DNA of 64,000 nucleotides from Sclerodactyla briareus (Eukaryota > Echinodermata > Holothuroidea > Dendrochirotida > Sclerodactylidae), in the NCBI GenBank assembly GCA_026419785.1, contig JAODTK010004666.1, positions 227,501-291,500 on the forward strand, read 5' to 3'. Positions 25,151 through 36,090 of this stretch are shown piece after piece; the first letter of the stretch is position 1, and each line of letters begins with the position of its first letter. The notes beneath the pieces are model-generated. The model was not told the origin of the DNA and ran no database searches. It saw only the letters and a list, made by a program, of their open reading frames with translations. A program made the translations under genes and the position numbers.

Positions 25151-25193
25151 TGGTGAGGATTATCTCCTGTCGATCACTGAGTTGGCCTCCCCC

Positions 25194-25244
25194 GTATATT
25201 ATATATATATATATATTATTATATAGTATCATATAATATATATA

Positions 25245-25275
<31 letters not shown>

Positions 25276-25337
25276 ATATATATATAATATATATATATAT
25301 CTATATATATATATATATTATATATATAATATCTATA
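25194..25337. repeat. (TA)n microsatellite, block 4
   Basis: About 140 bp of TA repeat with few interruptions. It directly abuts the 3' side of the Penelope-like element. Confidence 0.95.
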
Positions 25338-26619
25338 CGTGGAGAACTGAGAACTGGTCCTGTTCATATTCGTCTTTCGTCATAGCTCACGTTTGTATGG
25401 AATCGAAGGAAATCCGTGGTTTGTGCACCTGGCCACTGCAAAAAGTTACATATCATACTTCCGGACCATTGGAGCGACCATTGGATATTCTACCTTCCGT
25501 ACTCTTAACTTTCTGTTGATTCTCCCCCCTGTGTTATTGGGCGATATTTGCGCGAAAAACGAAAAACAACTCGACTCCATAGAAAGATCATAATTAGGGT
25601 CTCGGTTGAATGACTAATAAATTGTAAAATGGAGTCTATGAACAACAGATGTCAATAATTACTGTCTGTTTCTCATCATTACACAAACTTTCCCGTGTGT
25701 AATAATTCCTTTGAAGAACACATGGCTAGCATTCCTTACTTATTACGGAGACCCTTCCAGCCTACAACTGTCCGTTTTGAGCGTTGTTAGCGAATTCATA
25801 ACGGTAATTACGTTATTAACAGATTTGTTTTTATGACTGTAAAGAAAATGTTTATTACGATGAAACTTGATTTTCCAATCTTACTTTTATAAAAGTAAGA
25901 ACATTTAACATGTTTGAGATTTCTATGAGCCTACTATCTCAAGTAGTATGATTAGAGAGAAACAATTACACACTATCTAGCATTACTAACCGAGCTTCGA
26001 AAATAAATGATGAAAACAAACACATGCAGAGTTAAAGCTACGAGTCGCACCAGAAAACTTGGGCATTGGAACTACATGCTAAGTTTCAAATTGCCCTTAG
26101 TGCGAAATCTTACCCCATGTGAACAAGCTCTCCAAAAAGCCGCGTAGCATCACCCCTATGAACATTCGCTTGACGCATCGTATTACCATTCTCACATTGG
26201 GAAAAATACCACATTTTTTTCTACTAAAGGATTAAAAAAATGAGATGTTCAGTTTAATCACTGCCAAAGTGTTTCAGTAAACATGATGGGAATACATTCC
26301 ACTGTTAAGTTGGAGGCATCGTTTTACTGTTATTCTAATAGAACCACTTTTGAACACAATCATCTACCAATCCTGCTCACTCTAAACTGGGCGCCACCCA
26401 AGCAAAGATTATCTGTACTCAGACATGCTGTATGGACCACATCTGTAAAACTCTACCGAACAGTAAAAAAGTTTCATTTGTTTAAAATTTATTTGTTACA
26501 GGTGTCAAAGGGGGTTCTGACTCTCAGACCCGACTCTCTTTGCGTACGTCCCTGTACAACTTTGAATATGCCCAGTGACATACTGCCTTCATGAAGTAAT
26601 CCTATCCGATAATCTATTC

Positions 26620-26621
<2 letters not shown>

Positions 26622-26711
<90 letters not shown>

Positions 26712-26712
26712 T
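26622..26712. repeat. (ATA)n microsatellite
   Basis: About 30 uninterrupted ATA units. Read on the minus strand in one frame it gives a long poly-Leu run, which explains the apparent 86-codon minus-strand frame there. Confidence 0.97.
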
Positions 26713-29700
26713 AGCGACCAAAATGCCCAAAAAAATGCAAAAAATGCTCACAGAAACTTCAAACACATCTGGAAATATTGAGACCATCAATCTCACGTAT
26801 ATAGACACGATTTTTATGCAGATGCAATGTGCACAAAATAAGTTTTCCGGAATGTTTTCACGAGTTTCAAACACTTCCTTTGGTTCACTTTTTTACAACT
26901 TACGTTAATCTGTTGGCATCAGACAGGATGATAACTAGTCTGTCCATGTTTGTATTATTTGGATATGGTAGTTTGAAAACAACTGGAGACGTGGTCCTCT
27001 AAGAAAAAAAAACACTCTTAGTCGTAGTAATTCAACCTGTGGATTAGGAGGGACTGAACCAGTATTTCAAATCAAAGCTGGTAACGATTGCAGGGTAACA
27101 GGCGAGCGTTACAGTCTTAGAGATCCCGAAGTCCACCCCGCCTCCGAGGAGGTGATATGTGCATTTAAAAATGTCGAACGCGCAATTTCGCAAAGGATGT
27201 AGGTGAAACTGCCACACTATAACAAGAACTGACAATGACATTTCAAGACCAACATATACGCGGGTTATCATGGAGATGGCAAGCTCTAATTGATTTCCAC
27301 ATCAAAATTATAGTACAATGACGCCATTTAGCTTGTTACCGCCTGATTACAGCTAATACCCAGCTCTGATCCAGTTTATGCCTAATTAGGGAATAGTCCA
27401 TAACTAGGGCAATCATTCGATTCCCTACAACGCTTGTCATTCACGGTAACGAGTTTATGAAGCAAACAGTATTCAAATATTACGTTTATGATGTGAGACG
27501 AATCCCCACGTTAGCATTTCCAATCCTACAATACAGTACTGTGGATGTGCCATTTGGGCATGTTGGTGACAAGTATTCCCCTCTGACGCAACAATAGATG
27601 AGGCATGAGGTTAGCCATGTTGCGAGTTATGAAACAGTTCCGTGAAATTGAAACGTCGCAATGTCCATAGTGTGCATGAGCAGAAAATGCATGCACCGGA
27701 CAAGTTAATTAAGAGGAGGACAGTTAAAGCGCCAATGGTCGTTGTGTGAATATGACTGCGACCATTTTATAGTATTATTGTTTATCATTACATCATGACA
27801 GCTAAAACACCAGACCGAATTTCAGCAACCAGTATTGGACAGTATAAATAATGTCTGGGAATGACCATCTTAAAGAATTGTAGAAAGTAGTTCTGAGCGA
27901 CCAGTATCAGGATTTTTTTCATTCCTATTATTTTGCTTTTATCATACGACCTATATATATGTCTTCACAAGAAAATTATTAATTATTTTGTATAAACAAC
28001 CAACATGTTCAACCTTGACATTTGATCATAGACTCTTATCTTTTCTCCGTAAAATGTGAGACGTAATACTCGCAATGTGAACGGAAATTTGCCCGAGAAT
28101 TCCTCAACAGTAGGTAACTTCTTGTAGAATCTGCATGTGAAGATTAAAATATGTGGCATTGTATATTTAAAAAATAATCGGAATATTATTAATTTTCACT
28201 ATAAAGACAGGGATCCCTCGTTCTGTAAACGGAAGGCTTCTATGTGCCATTTTAGTACTATTTTCCTCAAATAGTAATTCTTGAAAAAAGTTCTCCAAAA
28301 AGTGGCACATAGGGATACCTTATACCTATTCTTCGCATGGTATCATAACTCCAATACTTATATGTGATGATCAAACTGGAAATAAGTTGCTTCTTATATA
28401 CTTGAACCTGAACTGATTGAACCACATATTTCTTGATTGCTCTAGTGGAAGTTATTGTTTCAAATAATGTATTATACACATGTCTCGTACACTTTCCTGT
28501 CATCATAGCACCAGTCATTCTAATATACGCTGGCCTCCCAATGACTTGCGAAAGGTACGACTAGACTAAATTATAGTCTAGAAAGAAAATTGGACCAACG
28601 TCATACACTGATAACACTTGTATAAAGCCATGATATTGGTATACTCGATCCCCTGGCACATTAAGGAGGCGTTTCACATAATATGCATCGACATCATTTA
28701 AACTGATCTTATGAATAGTTTCATCAACAATTTGAGAATTGATTCAACACGGTCTAATTTCAAATGATAGAAATGGGGCGAGCTGTTATCAGAGGACAAG
28801 CTGGACCACCACCTCCCTGATAAAAATATTTGAGGATGAGTCGACACAGTAGATCGAAAGTGAGTGAATAAAAAGTACCACCGAAGCCTTTTAATATTAA
28901 TCAAACAATTCCTTCCGCTGCCAATAATCTTCCTCCAAATGAAGCGTGATCCAAGTAGTTTGCAAAGTAGTCAGTCAATCATACGCAGCCCTCTATCATG
29001 TCTTCTATTTAACAATACACTTCTACCAATCTTGTCGGCTTTTTCCAGATAAATCTTTGAAACAATACGGTGATTTGTCGAACGAAATCAGCTGGGGTGC
29101 TAGCATTACGGAAGAAGATGAACCAAATGGACATTGTAAAAGTTTAAAAGAGAAAAATTCGAATCACGATCTCTTAATACAAGATCAAGATACAAGATCA
29201 TCTAGGGAGACATTTCTTGGTCAAAAGTAGCTCGGAAACGAAGGTCGTTGGAGACCTCGGCTGGTTTCACGTCAGAGAGCCGATTGGAGAAATATAGGGC
29301 TTACTTTGAACCCTGAACATCTTGAAGATTTTTCTGATACTTTTCTTCAGTTATCCCTTGTTACCCACCTGGATTAAATAAATAATCCTATCGGACTGCA
29401 TATTGTGAATTTCTAATATGTTTCTTACTCACTCTGATACCTATAATATTAACACTTAGCTCGATAAACGATGTTAAAATTCTCACTGCAAATGGAAGCA
29501 AAGGTGAGCGGGCAGCTCTGTCTCACCCCACGTGATATTCTGGAATACTTCGAAATTGAACCCATTATTCATCACACAAGAAATGGAAATACCCTTAGGA
29601 AAGTGGACTACCCTGGCTGCAAGTCGGGGCAGGAGATTTATAGGAAGTTTGGTGGCCAGACTCGTATAAGTTATTCTATTTTATTCTAACTTTTTTCTGG

Positions 29701-29805
29701 TCTCGTTCCATTCCAATATAATATTTTGATTTTTGATTTTTTTGATACTTGTAAATTGTAATGAACTTTGTTTGTTGCATTCACAGTTATATTTGTTTAC
29801 TGAAT

Positions 29806-29853
29806 GATTGAATGAAAAATGACGGAATGAATGAATGAATAGATAAATAAATA
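29806..29853 (+). repeat. (GAAT)n/(ATAA)n-like tail
   Basis: The sequence passes from GAATGAATGAAT into AGATAAATAAATA. Tails of this kind are common at LINE 3' ends. The preceding 29,471-29,689 frame is not recognisable as a LINE, so the link is only possible. Confidence 0.5.
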
Positions 29854-30689
29854 CACTACCAGAAGACCGATATCATCCCCCAAAGTTTTTTTTTAGTTGA
29901 AACGGAAGCCCATTTGACCCAGGTGATTTGTTTGCAGGAAGAGAAAGTTATTCAGACGTGTACAGTGATGGTAAGAGCCCTCCGCATGAAACCCTTTGAG
30001 TTAATTTGATATGAGCATGAATTTTGTGTAACATGTCACTAATATTGGGAATTACTTGACCTGTATCAAGCCTCGTCATAATGATGGATAAACTTATTAT
30101 ATCTTCACATTCAGGAAGTAAACTTCTTTCCCTCTTTCCAATCACTCTGCACGAGATCTGATAATGATTCCCTATTAAATTCATGGCAAATTTAATCTTG
30201 ATAATACTAAGTTCATTATCATTTTGCTCTTAGCTTTATGTCTTTAGTTGGCGATGGCTTCTGATCGAATGTTTTACTCCGTTGCTACCCACAATGAACT
30301 TGGTTGCGACGTAGATTATATTGAAAAGTTTTGGATTTTATCTGTCAATGTTTCATACTTCACGTTCCTTTTTATCCCAACAGTTGAATTCACTTTTACA
30401 CTAGAATGATCAGAGCCGAAAATAGAGATGATTTCAATGTGGCGATGTCAGGGTTTATTTTGTTTGTCATTGTTAACAGCAAAGTCCGGCTTCCTGCTAA
30501 TTAGTATTGAAGGAAACACAAGAAACACTTGCTAATGCTATGATTTGTTGTTCGCCATAAATGCTGAAGCGCATACGCAGAGGAGAAGCCAGCGTGGAGC
30601 CGTCGCTAACCACTAACGACCTCTCGTTACAGTAATGTTATATGACATGTGATTTGGGCTACGTGATTCGCATTTTGTCAGGGATCAGA

Positions 30690-31430
30690 ATATGTTCCGT
30701 TAACAGCCCTCTCTAGTTCGAGCTTCTCGTCAATTATCTCTAGTTCGCTCCGTGATGTTATACTTCACGCCTGGATGGTGTTTCTGCCAGACGCAATCGA
30801 TTTGTATTTCGAATTATTATGTTGTTTCTGTGCTTCTGTAAATAATCAGCTGACTTCATAGTATATTATCATTGTATTCCAAAACTGGGTAACACTCGGT
30901 GAAGATGTTCCAGAATCTTGCACCGTGAGCTTCCTTGATTACTATGAAACAGAGTTGTAACCAATCAAGAGAATTTGTTCAAGTCGGAGTCGTATTCCAC
31001 CCAATATGGTGCAGGACTAGTCATTTCAAGCAAGTCATTGTACAGTCAATGGGAGCAAGTCACTGAATTGTGGTCAAGTCGCTAGCACTTTTGAACCCCA
31101 AGTCTCAAGTCGCGACTCGTTACAATACATGCTTTGAAACAACAGAGGCACACCTTTAGCTTTGCCCCTGGTACGTCATGGGCAACGTATTCGCATTTCA
31201 AAAGAATATTAGAATACGTTTCCGTTTGACATCCCCCCCCCGCCAGCGCCCTCTAGTTCGAGTCTACATCAGTAGTTGGCTTTTTATGCTCGGGTTTGGT
31301 TTTTAGGTATTTCAGTCCTTGTAATTTCAAATCAATTATGTTGATTCTATGCTTCCCGTGATTATTACGGTCAACTATTGTGGCTCCGGTATCTTGAAAT
31401 AGGGTAACACTCACTGAAGATGGACCAGAT
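30690..31430 (+). repeat. Two diverged copies of a repeat, about 220 bp each
   Basis: Copies lie near 30,700-30,925 and 31,230-31,425. Each starts with CCCTCTAGTTCGAG (30,704 has CCTCTCTAGTTCGAG), contains AATTATGTTG followed by a T/C-rich word, and ends with GGGTAACACTC then GAAGATG. Substitutions are common, so the copies are old. It is probably a non-autonomous mobile repeat inserted or duplicated nearby. Confidence 0.6.
30970..31125 (+). repeat. CAAGTC-rich cryptic repeat
   Basis: The hexamer CAAGTC or close variants occur at least six times, including TTCAAGTCGG, GCAAGTCATT, GCAAGTCACT, TCAAGTCGCT and CTCAAGTCGCGACTC, at irregular spacing. It lies between the two repeats listed in the previous entry. 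Confidence 0.6.
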
Positions 31431-31839
31431 TATTGCACTATGTCATCAGGTGAATACTATCAAGCAACAAGGCATGCATCGGGCATATCGCTGACGAAAT
31501 TCACAGATGGAGAAGTGAACGAACTGGATGTCTATCACGAAGTTACACCTGATAGCTGACTTTCTACGAACTCCTATGTTTGGCTTGTTTTTCCGTTCTG
31601 CTTTAGGATTCTTTGATAAATTCGATGAAAAGCACCCATCAATACAAAGCTACATCCTGAACAACAGAGCCAAGGTGTGGGGCGTGGGGGGGGAGGACTA
31701 CCAACAAGGAATCCCAACAATGAATCTTTATACTAACTAAAACCAGCAAAGACGAAAAGCCCACCATAAAATTCAAGACTCAGTCATCTTACTATCAACC
31801 CTAAGAAGAATTGGCTAGCCAGGATGATCCGCCTCACAT

Positions 31840-32470
31840 GACTTTAATATATCCGACCCGCCATAACTCAGAAAAGTCTCAACTGAGCCTGTTTTTCGAA
31901 TTCAAAGTTTCATAAGACAGGAGAAAGCTATAACTCAATAGGACACACTATCACTATAACAGCCTAATCTTGATGATTAAAGAAGGCTTTCGACACAGTT
32001 CAAAGAAGATCTTTGCTCAATGACCTAGAACAGAGTGACCTGGAACTTCATCTGTATGCACTACTGACAATGCTTCCACTCCGTTAGACTAAGGGCAAAC
32101 TGGGACATCCTTTCATCCTAACAATGGGTCACTACAAGGAGACCATGCAAGCGGCATTATATTTCCATATCTTAACCCCCAAACTCCTTTGAAATCGGAT
32201 GAAAATTACCATTGATGCAGTTACCTACCATCTCAGGTAGTTGATCATCTACACAACATCGCAGACAAGTCCAACAATTTCTTCACCGTAGACCAACAGT
32301 ACTCTGATGATATTATTTGAGCATTAACTGGTGAGCACATACTTCAAGAACAAGTGACGGAAACTGACAAGAAGGAATCTTAAAATCACGCACGTAAACT
32401 GATAAATTTCAAATCACATGAAACGGTAATGGAAGTGGAAAAATCTAACCATTTTAACACTCTTCATCAA
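31840..32470 (+). mobile_element. Non-LTR retrotransposon reverse transcriptase fragment, frameshifted
   Basis: Three reverse transcriptase motifs occur in order on the plus strand. Motif A is KKAFDTVQRRSLLNDLE, with its Asp at 31,992-31,994, followed by LELHLYALLTM. Motif B is GSLQGDHASGIIF near 32,125-32,165 in another frame. Motif C is QYSDDI at about 32,297-32,317, with Ser where Ala or Met is usual before the DD pair. The following ETDKKES and NHARKLINFKS resemble the region after motif C. Frame changes and stops make it a dead copy. The family cannot be fixed by eye. The CR1-type tail starts about 80 bp downstream, so both may belong to one element or be neighbours. Confidence 0.8.
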
Positions 32471-32539
32471 TCTTATAAGCGTAAGATATGAGAAGACTCA
32501 AACTTCTCGATGCCCCTGATAAAGAGTATTTTTCTGTAC

Positions 32540-33182
32540 AATGTGAAACTGTGGTGGTATCTGTCGCAAGTGTGGAATCCTGTCACAGGTGTGGGAATCC
32601 TTACTTTGAAAAGTACAACATGTATGAAAAACGTTCCGCGTAGGGCAACTAGATGATTCCTGCCTGAAAAATTTATCCTACAGGAAAGATTAAGGCGTCT
32701 CGGTCTAATTTCAATGCAGCTGAGGCGAATTCGGGGTGATTTGATCCAGGCTTTGCGAAAATTGTCCATGGACTCGATGGCCCTGTCCGTCCACTACTCT
32801 TACTCGCTTGAAATTTTCAATGTTACTCTGAAAGGGGGGGGGGGGGGGGGGGGGGGGTGGGTGGGGGGGGGTGGTGGGGTGCCCCCCCCCCCCCCCACCC
32901 CCCCCGCGTGCTCAAGCTTCGTGGCAAGCGCTGCAGATGGACCATTCGTAATATTTCTTCTCGCAGAGAGTGATCAATGAGTGGGATTGTCTTCCTGAAA
33001 TGTGTTCTCTCTAAGAGTGTGAATGCGTTCAAGAACGTCTTGATTTATTTTTCCGATCACGGCGAATTTTAGTTAGTGGTTTGGTTCATTTTCTTTCCTG
33101 GATGTGTTTTTTTTGTTGCTCCGGGATCGTTTATGAGGATTTTGTCCTCCCTGACCCTTATTCACTAAACTAAACTAAACAA
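32540..33182 (+). mobile_element. LINE 3' fragment (CR1/Jockey-type), copy 2
   Basis: The translation carries SQVWNP near 32,560-32,580, RRATR, then RLRRLGLISMQLRRIRGD and LIQALRKL near 32,690-32,765, and RVINEWDCLPE-type text near 32,965-33,000. It ends at CTGACCCTTATTCACTAAAC, the same end as the copy at 4,000-4,705. A poly-G/poly-C tract is inserted where copy 1 has a short GGGG word. Frameshifts are present. It is a dead, truncated copy of the same family as copy 1. Confidence 0.87.
32834..32906. repeat. Long poly-G then poly-C tract
   Basis: About 24 G in a row are followed by G runs broken by T. The sequence then switches to about 16 C, A, and 8 C. The two halves are near-complementary, so the strand can fold back on itself as well as form quadruplexes. 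It interrupts a LINE tail, so it arose after insertion or during sequencing or assembly. Confidence 0.9.
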
Positions 33183-33494
33183 CGCCGGAACATGATCACA
33201 CTTTTCCAAGAAGACTACTTCGCAATGTTCTCAACATCAGATGGCCAATAACAATTGGCACAACGATGAACTAACTAACGATATGACTAATCGAATCCCT
33301 TGGTCATCCATAGTACATATACTATGGATATGAGATTTTTCAATACATTGCAAAGTCCAACTGGTTTCCTTCCCACATTTTCTGAAAAAATCCTGAAACT
33401 CCTATGATTTGCATATTTTTCTGTGAAAGGGGCGTTTTCAGAAATCTTTTGATTGCATAGTTCCACCGACGAGATCTTGCCACTCCTGGATTGT
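33183..33494. other. Spacer without recognised features
   Basis: Between the LINE tail and the SINE-like element I see only short non-coding sequence. Confidence 0.4.
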
Positions 33495-34030
33495 CCCTCC
33501 GTGGATTGTTCTCTTGGGAGAATAGTAGAGCGGTATCAGTGTCGCTTTGCTGTAACAGGTCCCGGGTTTCGATTCCAGCCGATCACACCGGCGTTTTTCC
33601 AGAAGTGGCTGTACTTGCAGTTCGACTGACGTGTTCCTGGTCTTAGGTTCCTGTTCCTGCTGGTGGCGGTGGGCTGGTAATTTCGGGGGGTGTTTTGTTT
33701 CCGGGGCACTTGCAATAGGTCTCGTCGGTCGGGCGTGAGCAGTCCGCGTCGACATCTTCCGCTCCTCCAGGTTTCTGAAAAGTGGTCAGGAGGTCCTTGG
33801 AGTTCACTGATCGTCCGTCGGAATGGGACGTAAAATTGCGGTCCCGGGAGCATGTTAGAATTGGTTACACCCCTCCCTCGATATCATCTGAGCACTATTT
33901 CGAGAAGAGAGGCGAGTTGTTCGCCGGTGCTCTCCACGATCAAAAAAAAATCGGTTAGGGTTCCACGATGTGTCAAATTGGCTTCCTGAAACCCGTAGCA
34001 ATCAAATCAAAATCAATTTTCTTAAGAGTC
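33495..34030 (+). mobile_element. SINE-like element with tRNA-derived head
   Basis: A tRNA-like head carries TAGAGCGGTATC near 33,525, in the A-box position, and GGTTTCGATTCC at 33,565-33,576. The latter is the RNA polymerase III B box (GGTTCGATTCC) with one extra T. The spacing between them suits a tRNA. The body continues to a tail with GAGCACTATTTCGAG, GGCGAGTTGTTCGCC (a small hairpin), an A run and an AATCAAATCAAAATCAA end. The last 270 bp recur near 45,680-45,960 and 55,150-55,440, which shows this is a dispersed family. The overlapping minus-strand frames of about 105 codons are by-products. Element boundaries are estimated. Confidence 0.65.
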
Positions 34031-35289
34031 TCGTTCATGTATGTTTGGTTTATAGGTGATATTTCAAGGGCGGTAATCAGACCATGAAGCTATACCAACA
34101 AACTGGGAAGGACATTAGACCGCCTATTGAGTGCTCCTGTCCAACTCTCGTCAGAGCCCACTCAAATTGAGGAGTCAACTATTGTATGTGACTTGTAAAA
34201 CCGTTTCGTTTGTTGTCGTTTGTTTACTCTCATCCGCGAATTCCTTCGACCATAGCCCCGACGCTACCTTTTTTTTTTGGCTAGTGAACCGGATTAGCCA
34301 TCAGCATGGAGTATTCCATCAACACACAGAGGGGGTTTATCTTAGTCAACGTAGATGTGCGCGTGTGATATAAACACTGCCCAAGACGGCCAGGACTGGA
34401 AAGCTGGAGCGGATACCACACCGACCTTTGCGATGTCTGACAGTTCCCTTCGAACCTAGCCTTATTTGTTTTATCACCCTTGCAAATCAAGGCTAGAGAC
34501 CGTGTGAAGCATGCTAACTGCGACTTTAGTGTTGGGCCAGGCACATTGCTAATTCAGGAATTGGGCGGGCGAGAGGGTAGTCTAAAAAAACTCCCGCCAC
34601 GGATGCCCTGTGACTTTTCCCTCTTGAGCGACGTAACTGACTCTTGATCGGCATAATCCCGTGATTGTCTAACGAGGCGTGGGATACTGCTAAACATACA
34701 CTAAATGTCGCTTAAAGGATGAATCCATTAGTGAAATCAAGCGACACGATTACACCATGACTGGCCATGATTTCAATGACTATAACGCACGATGTGTGGG
34801 AGCAATCCGGTATGCGGGTGTGAAGCCCTTCTCTGTTCCATCATCTACGCCAACCCTACTCACTTGTGAACCCCCTGGCGAATATACTGAATATGACATC
34901 ACGCTTAGGAATATCACTACTTTATTTTCACTCGAAAGTTTAATAAAAAAGACCCCAAACGTTACTATTAACCTCGCCATCCCATTGGATCAGCAATAAT
35001 CCACTAATTCACATGATGAATAACTCACAGCAAACCGGAACTTGTCCGTGTTTACACGATTTATTGGCGTGCTGTTTGACAATACATTTCGAGTGCCTGA
35101 CTGCTCCGTGCGATACTATCAATACTAACATATTTTGTCAAACAAATATAACTGTTGCATTGCATGGAACTCTATATGTTACCTCAGCGCTCGACACGTT
35201 TGCGACTGTAATGCCTACATATTATTTTTCCCCTGAACATGAACTGACAAAATTACAGTGGATACACAATACACCATAATGCCAAGAGA
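34031..35289. other. No recognised gene
   Basis: Several plus frames of about 80 codons occur near 34,131, 34,757 and 35,013 without domains I know. A run of T lies near 34,269-34,278. Confidence 0.45.
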
Positions 35290-35410
35290 TGGAGTCCTCC
35301 TCACATAACACCGGTCTTCAGGACCTTCATTGGGCCCCCTATCGAACTTCGCATGATCACTATGACTCTGTGTTAGAAGTCCCACGGCATTGCCTAGAAA
35401 TCTGAGTCCT
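35290..35410 (+). mobile_element. Possible LINE fragment with LHW motif
   Basis: Across frames the plus strand reads ITPVF, then LQDLHWAP, then IELR. This resembles the ITPVL...LHWLPV...R block near the end of CR1/L2-like ORF2 proteins. It is about 100 bp and needs two frame changes, so the assignment is weak. Confidence 0.3.
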
Positions 35411-35425
35411 CTAACCAGCGTTTTG

Positions 35426-35536
35426 TTTGTATATTATTATTATTATGGTATATTATGATTATTATTGTTGTATCATTATTATATTATTTATTCTTATTAT
35501 TATTATTATTATTATTAATTATTATTATTATTTTAG
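35426..35536. repeat. (TTA)n microsatellite
   Basis: Imperfect ATT/TTA units with GATT and GTTG interruptions in the first half and a purer run in the second half. Confidence 0.95.
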
Positions 35537-35837
35537 AAAGTGCGACCGAGAGTCCGCATTGAAATTAATTATTCGATCATTTCTCTGCTGTTCGCTTGAG
35601 TGGCAGTCTGGCTGTGATGGGGAATAAGGAAAAGTTAGTGGTCAGTCATAGATTGAAATGTGGGTGGACAATCGTAATCCGAATTGAGTTGTCACTTGGT
35701 TTAGTTTTGAAGCAGGCTAACGAATGGTTCGTATTCAAGTGTGGAAAATGTTATTCGGTTGTCTGGAGCGAATTTAGGGGAGCGTGGTTGCGTTGCGGTT
35801 AGTGGGTTGTTAGGGGGTGCTGTAGATCAAGAAATAT

Positions 35838-36090
35838 AACGGGATTGGAAGACTGAAGCGTCTCGGTTTGACTACATCGTGGGCTAAGGCGATCCGAGGT
35901 TGTTTGTTTTCGAGTTTTCCAAATTGTCTATGACTTCGATTGCCTTTCTTTCGTCCACTTACTCTGAATTTTCTAATGTTACCACTACTGGGGCTATCTT
36001 CTCAGCTGGGTGACAAACGTCGCAGGTCAGATATTCGGAAGATGTTGTTCGGTCTAAGAGCTCTTCTCAAAACATTCTTCGCCCGTTTTT
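35838..36090 (+). mobile_element. LINE 3' fragment (CR1/Jockey-type), copy 3
   Basis: The translation gives RLKRLGLTT, then KAIRG across a frame change. The nucleotide stretch from TTGTCTATGACTTCGAT to TCTAATGTTACCACTACT then parallels the copy 2 stretch near 32,760-32,830. Sequence after about 36,000 drifts from the other copies and the shared 3' end is not visible. It is a more decayed or more truncated member of the same family. Confidence 0.65.

Larger units (their letters stand above)
23578..25193 (+). mobile_element. Penelope-like element (PLE), 5'-truncated and frameshifted
   Basis: A plus-strand PLE fragment encodes, in order, most of a reverse transcriptase, a Cys-rich linker and a GIY-YIG endonuclease. 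This combination defines canonical endonuclease-bearing PLEs. Reverse transcriptase motif A reads LDVSSLYTHIP, and the motif B region reads MATSFANLFIGEKLEEKFL. Motif C reads SYIDDIF and is followed by the PLE-typical PTDKHNFLIP block. The coding sequence changes frame at least three times and has internal stops. The 5' third of a usual PLE ORF is absent or unrecognisable. Both ends coincide with (TA)n blocks. I infer a dead genomic copy, though some frameshifts might be assembly errors. Confidence 0.93.
25338..30689. other. No recognised gene; simple repeats only
   Basis: Frames are short and overlapping. An open plus frame lacking ATG runs about 27,045-27,225 and ends before a GTAGGT, so it could be an exon, but it shows no family motif. 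A 62 to 94-codon pair of frames near 28,864-29,230 and one near 29,471-29,689 are unrecognised. The microsatellites near 26,622 and 29,806 are listed separately. Confidence 0.45.

Noticed and set aside
26614-26874. 86-codon minus-strand frame with a long Leu run
   Set aside because: The Leu run is just the (ATA)n microsatellite read in one frame.
32714-33032. Gly-rich and Pro-rich frames on opposite strands
   Set aside because: They are translations of the poly-G/poly-C tract within a LINE tail.
33438-33853. Two 105-codon minus-strand frames rich in Arg, Pro and Thr
   Set aside because: They lie antisense to a SINE-like element with RNA polymerase III boxes and are best explained by its G+C content.
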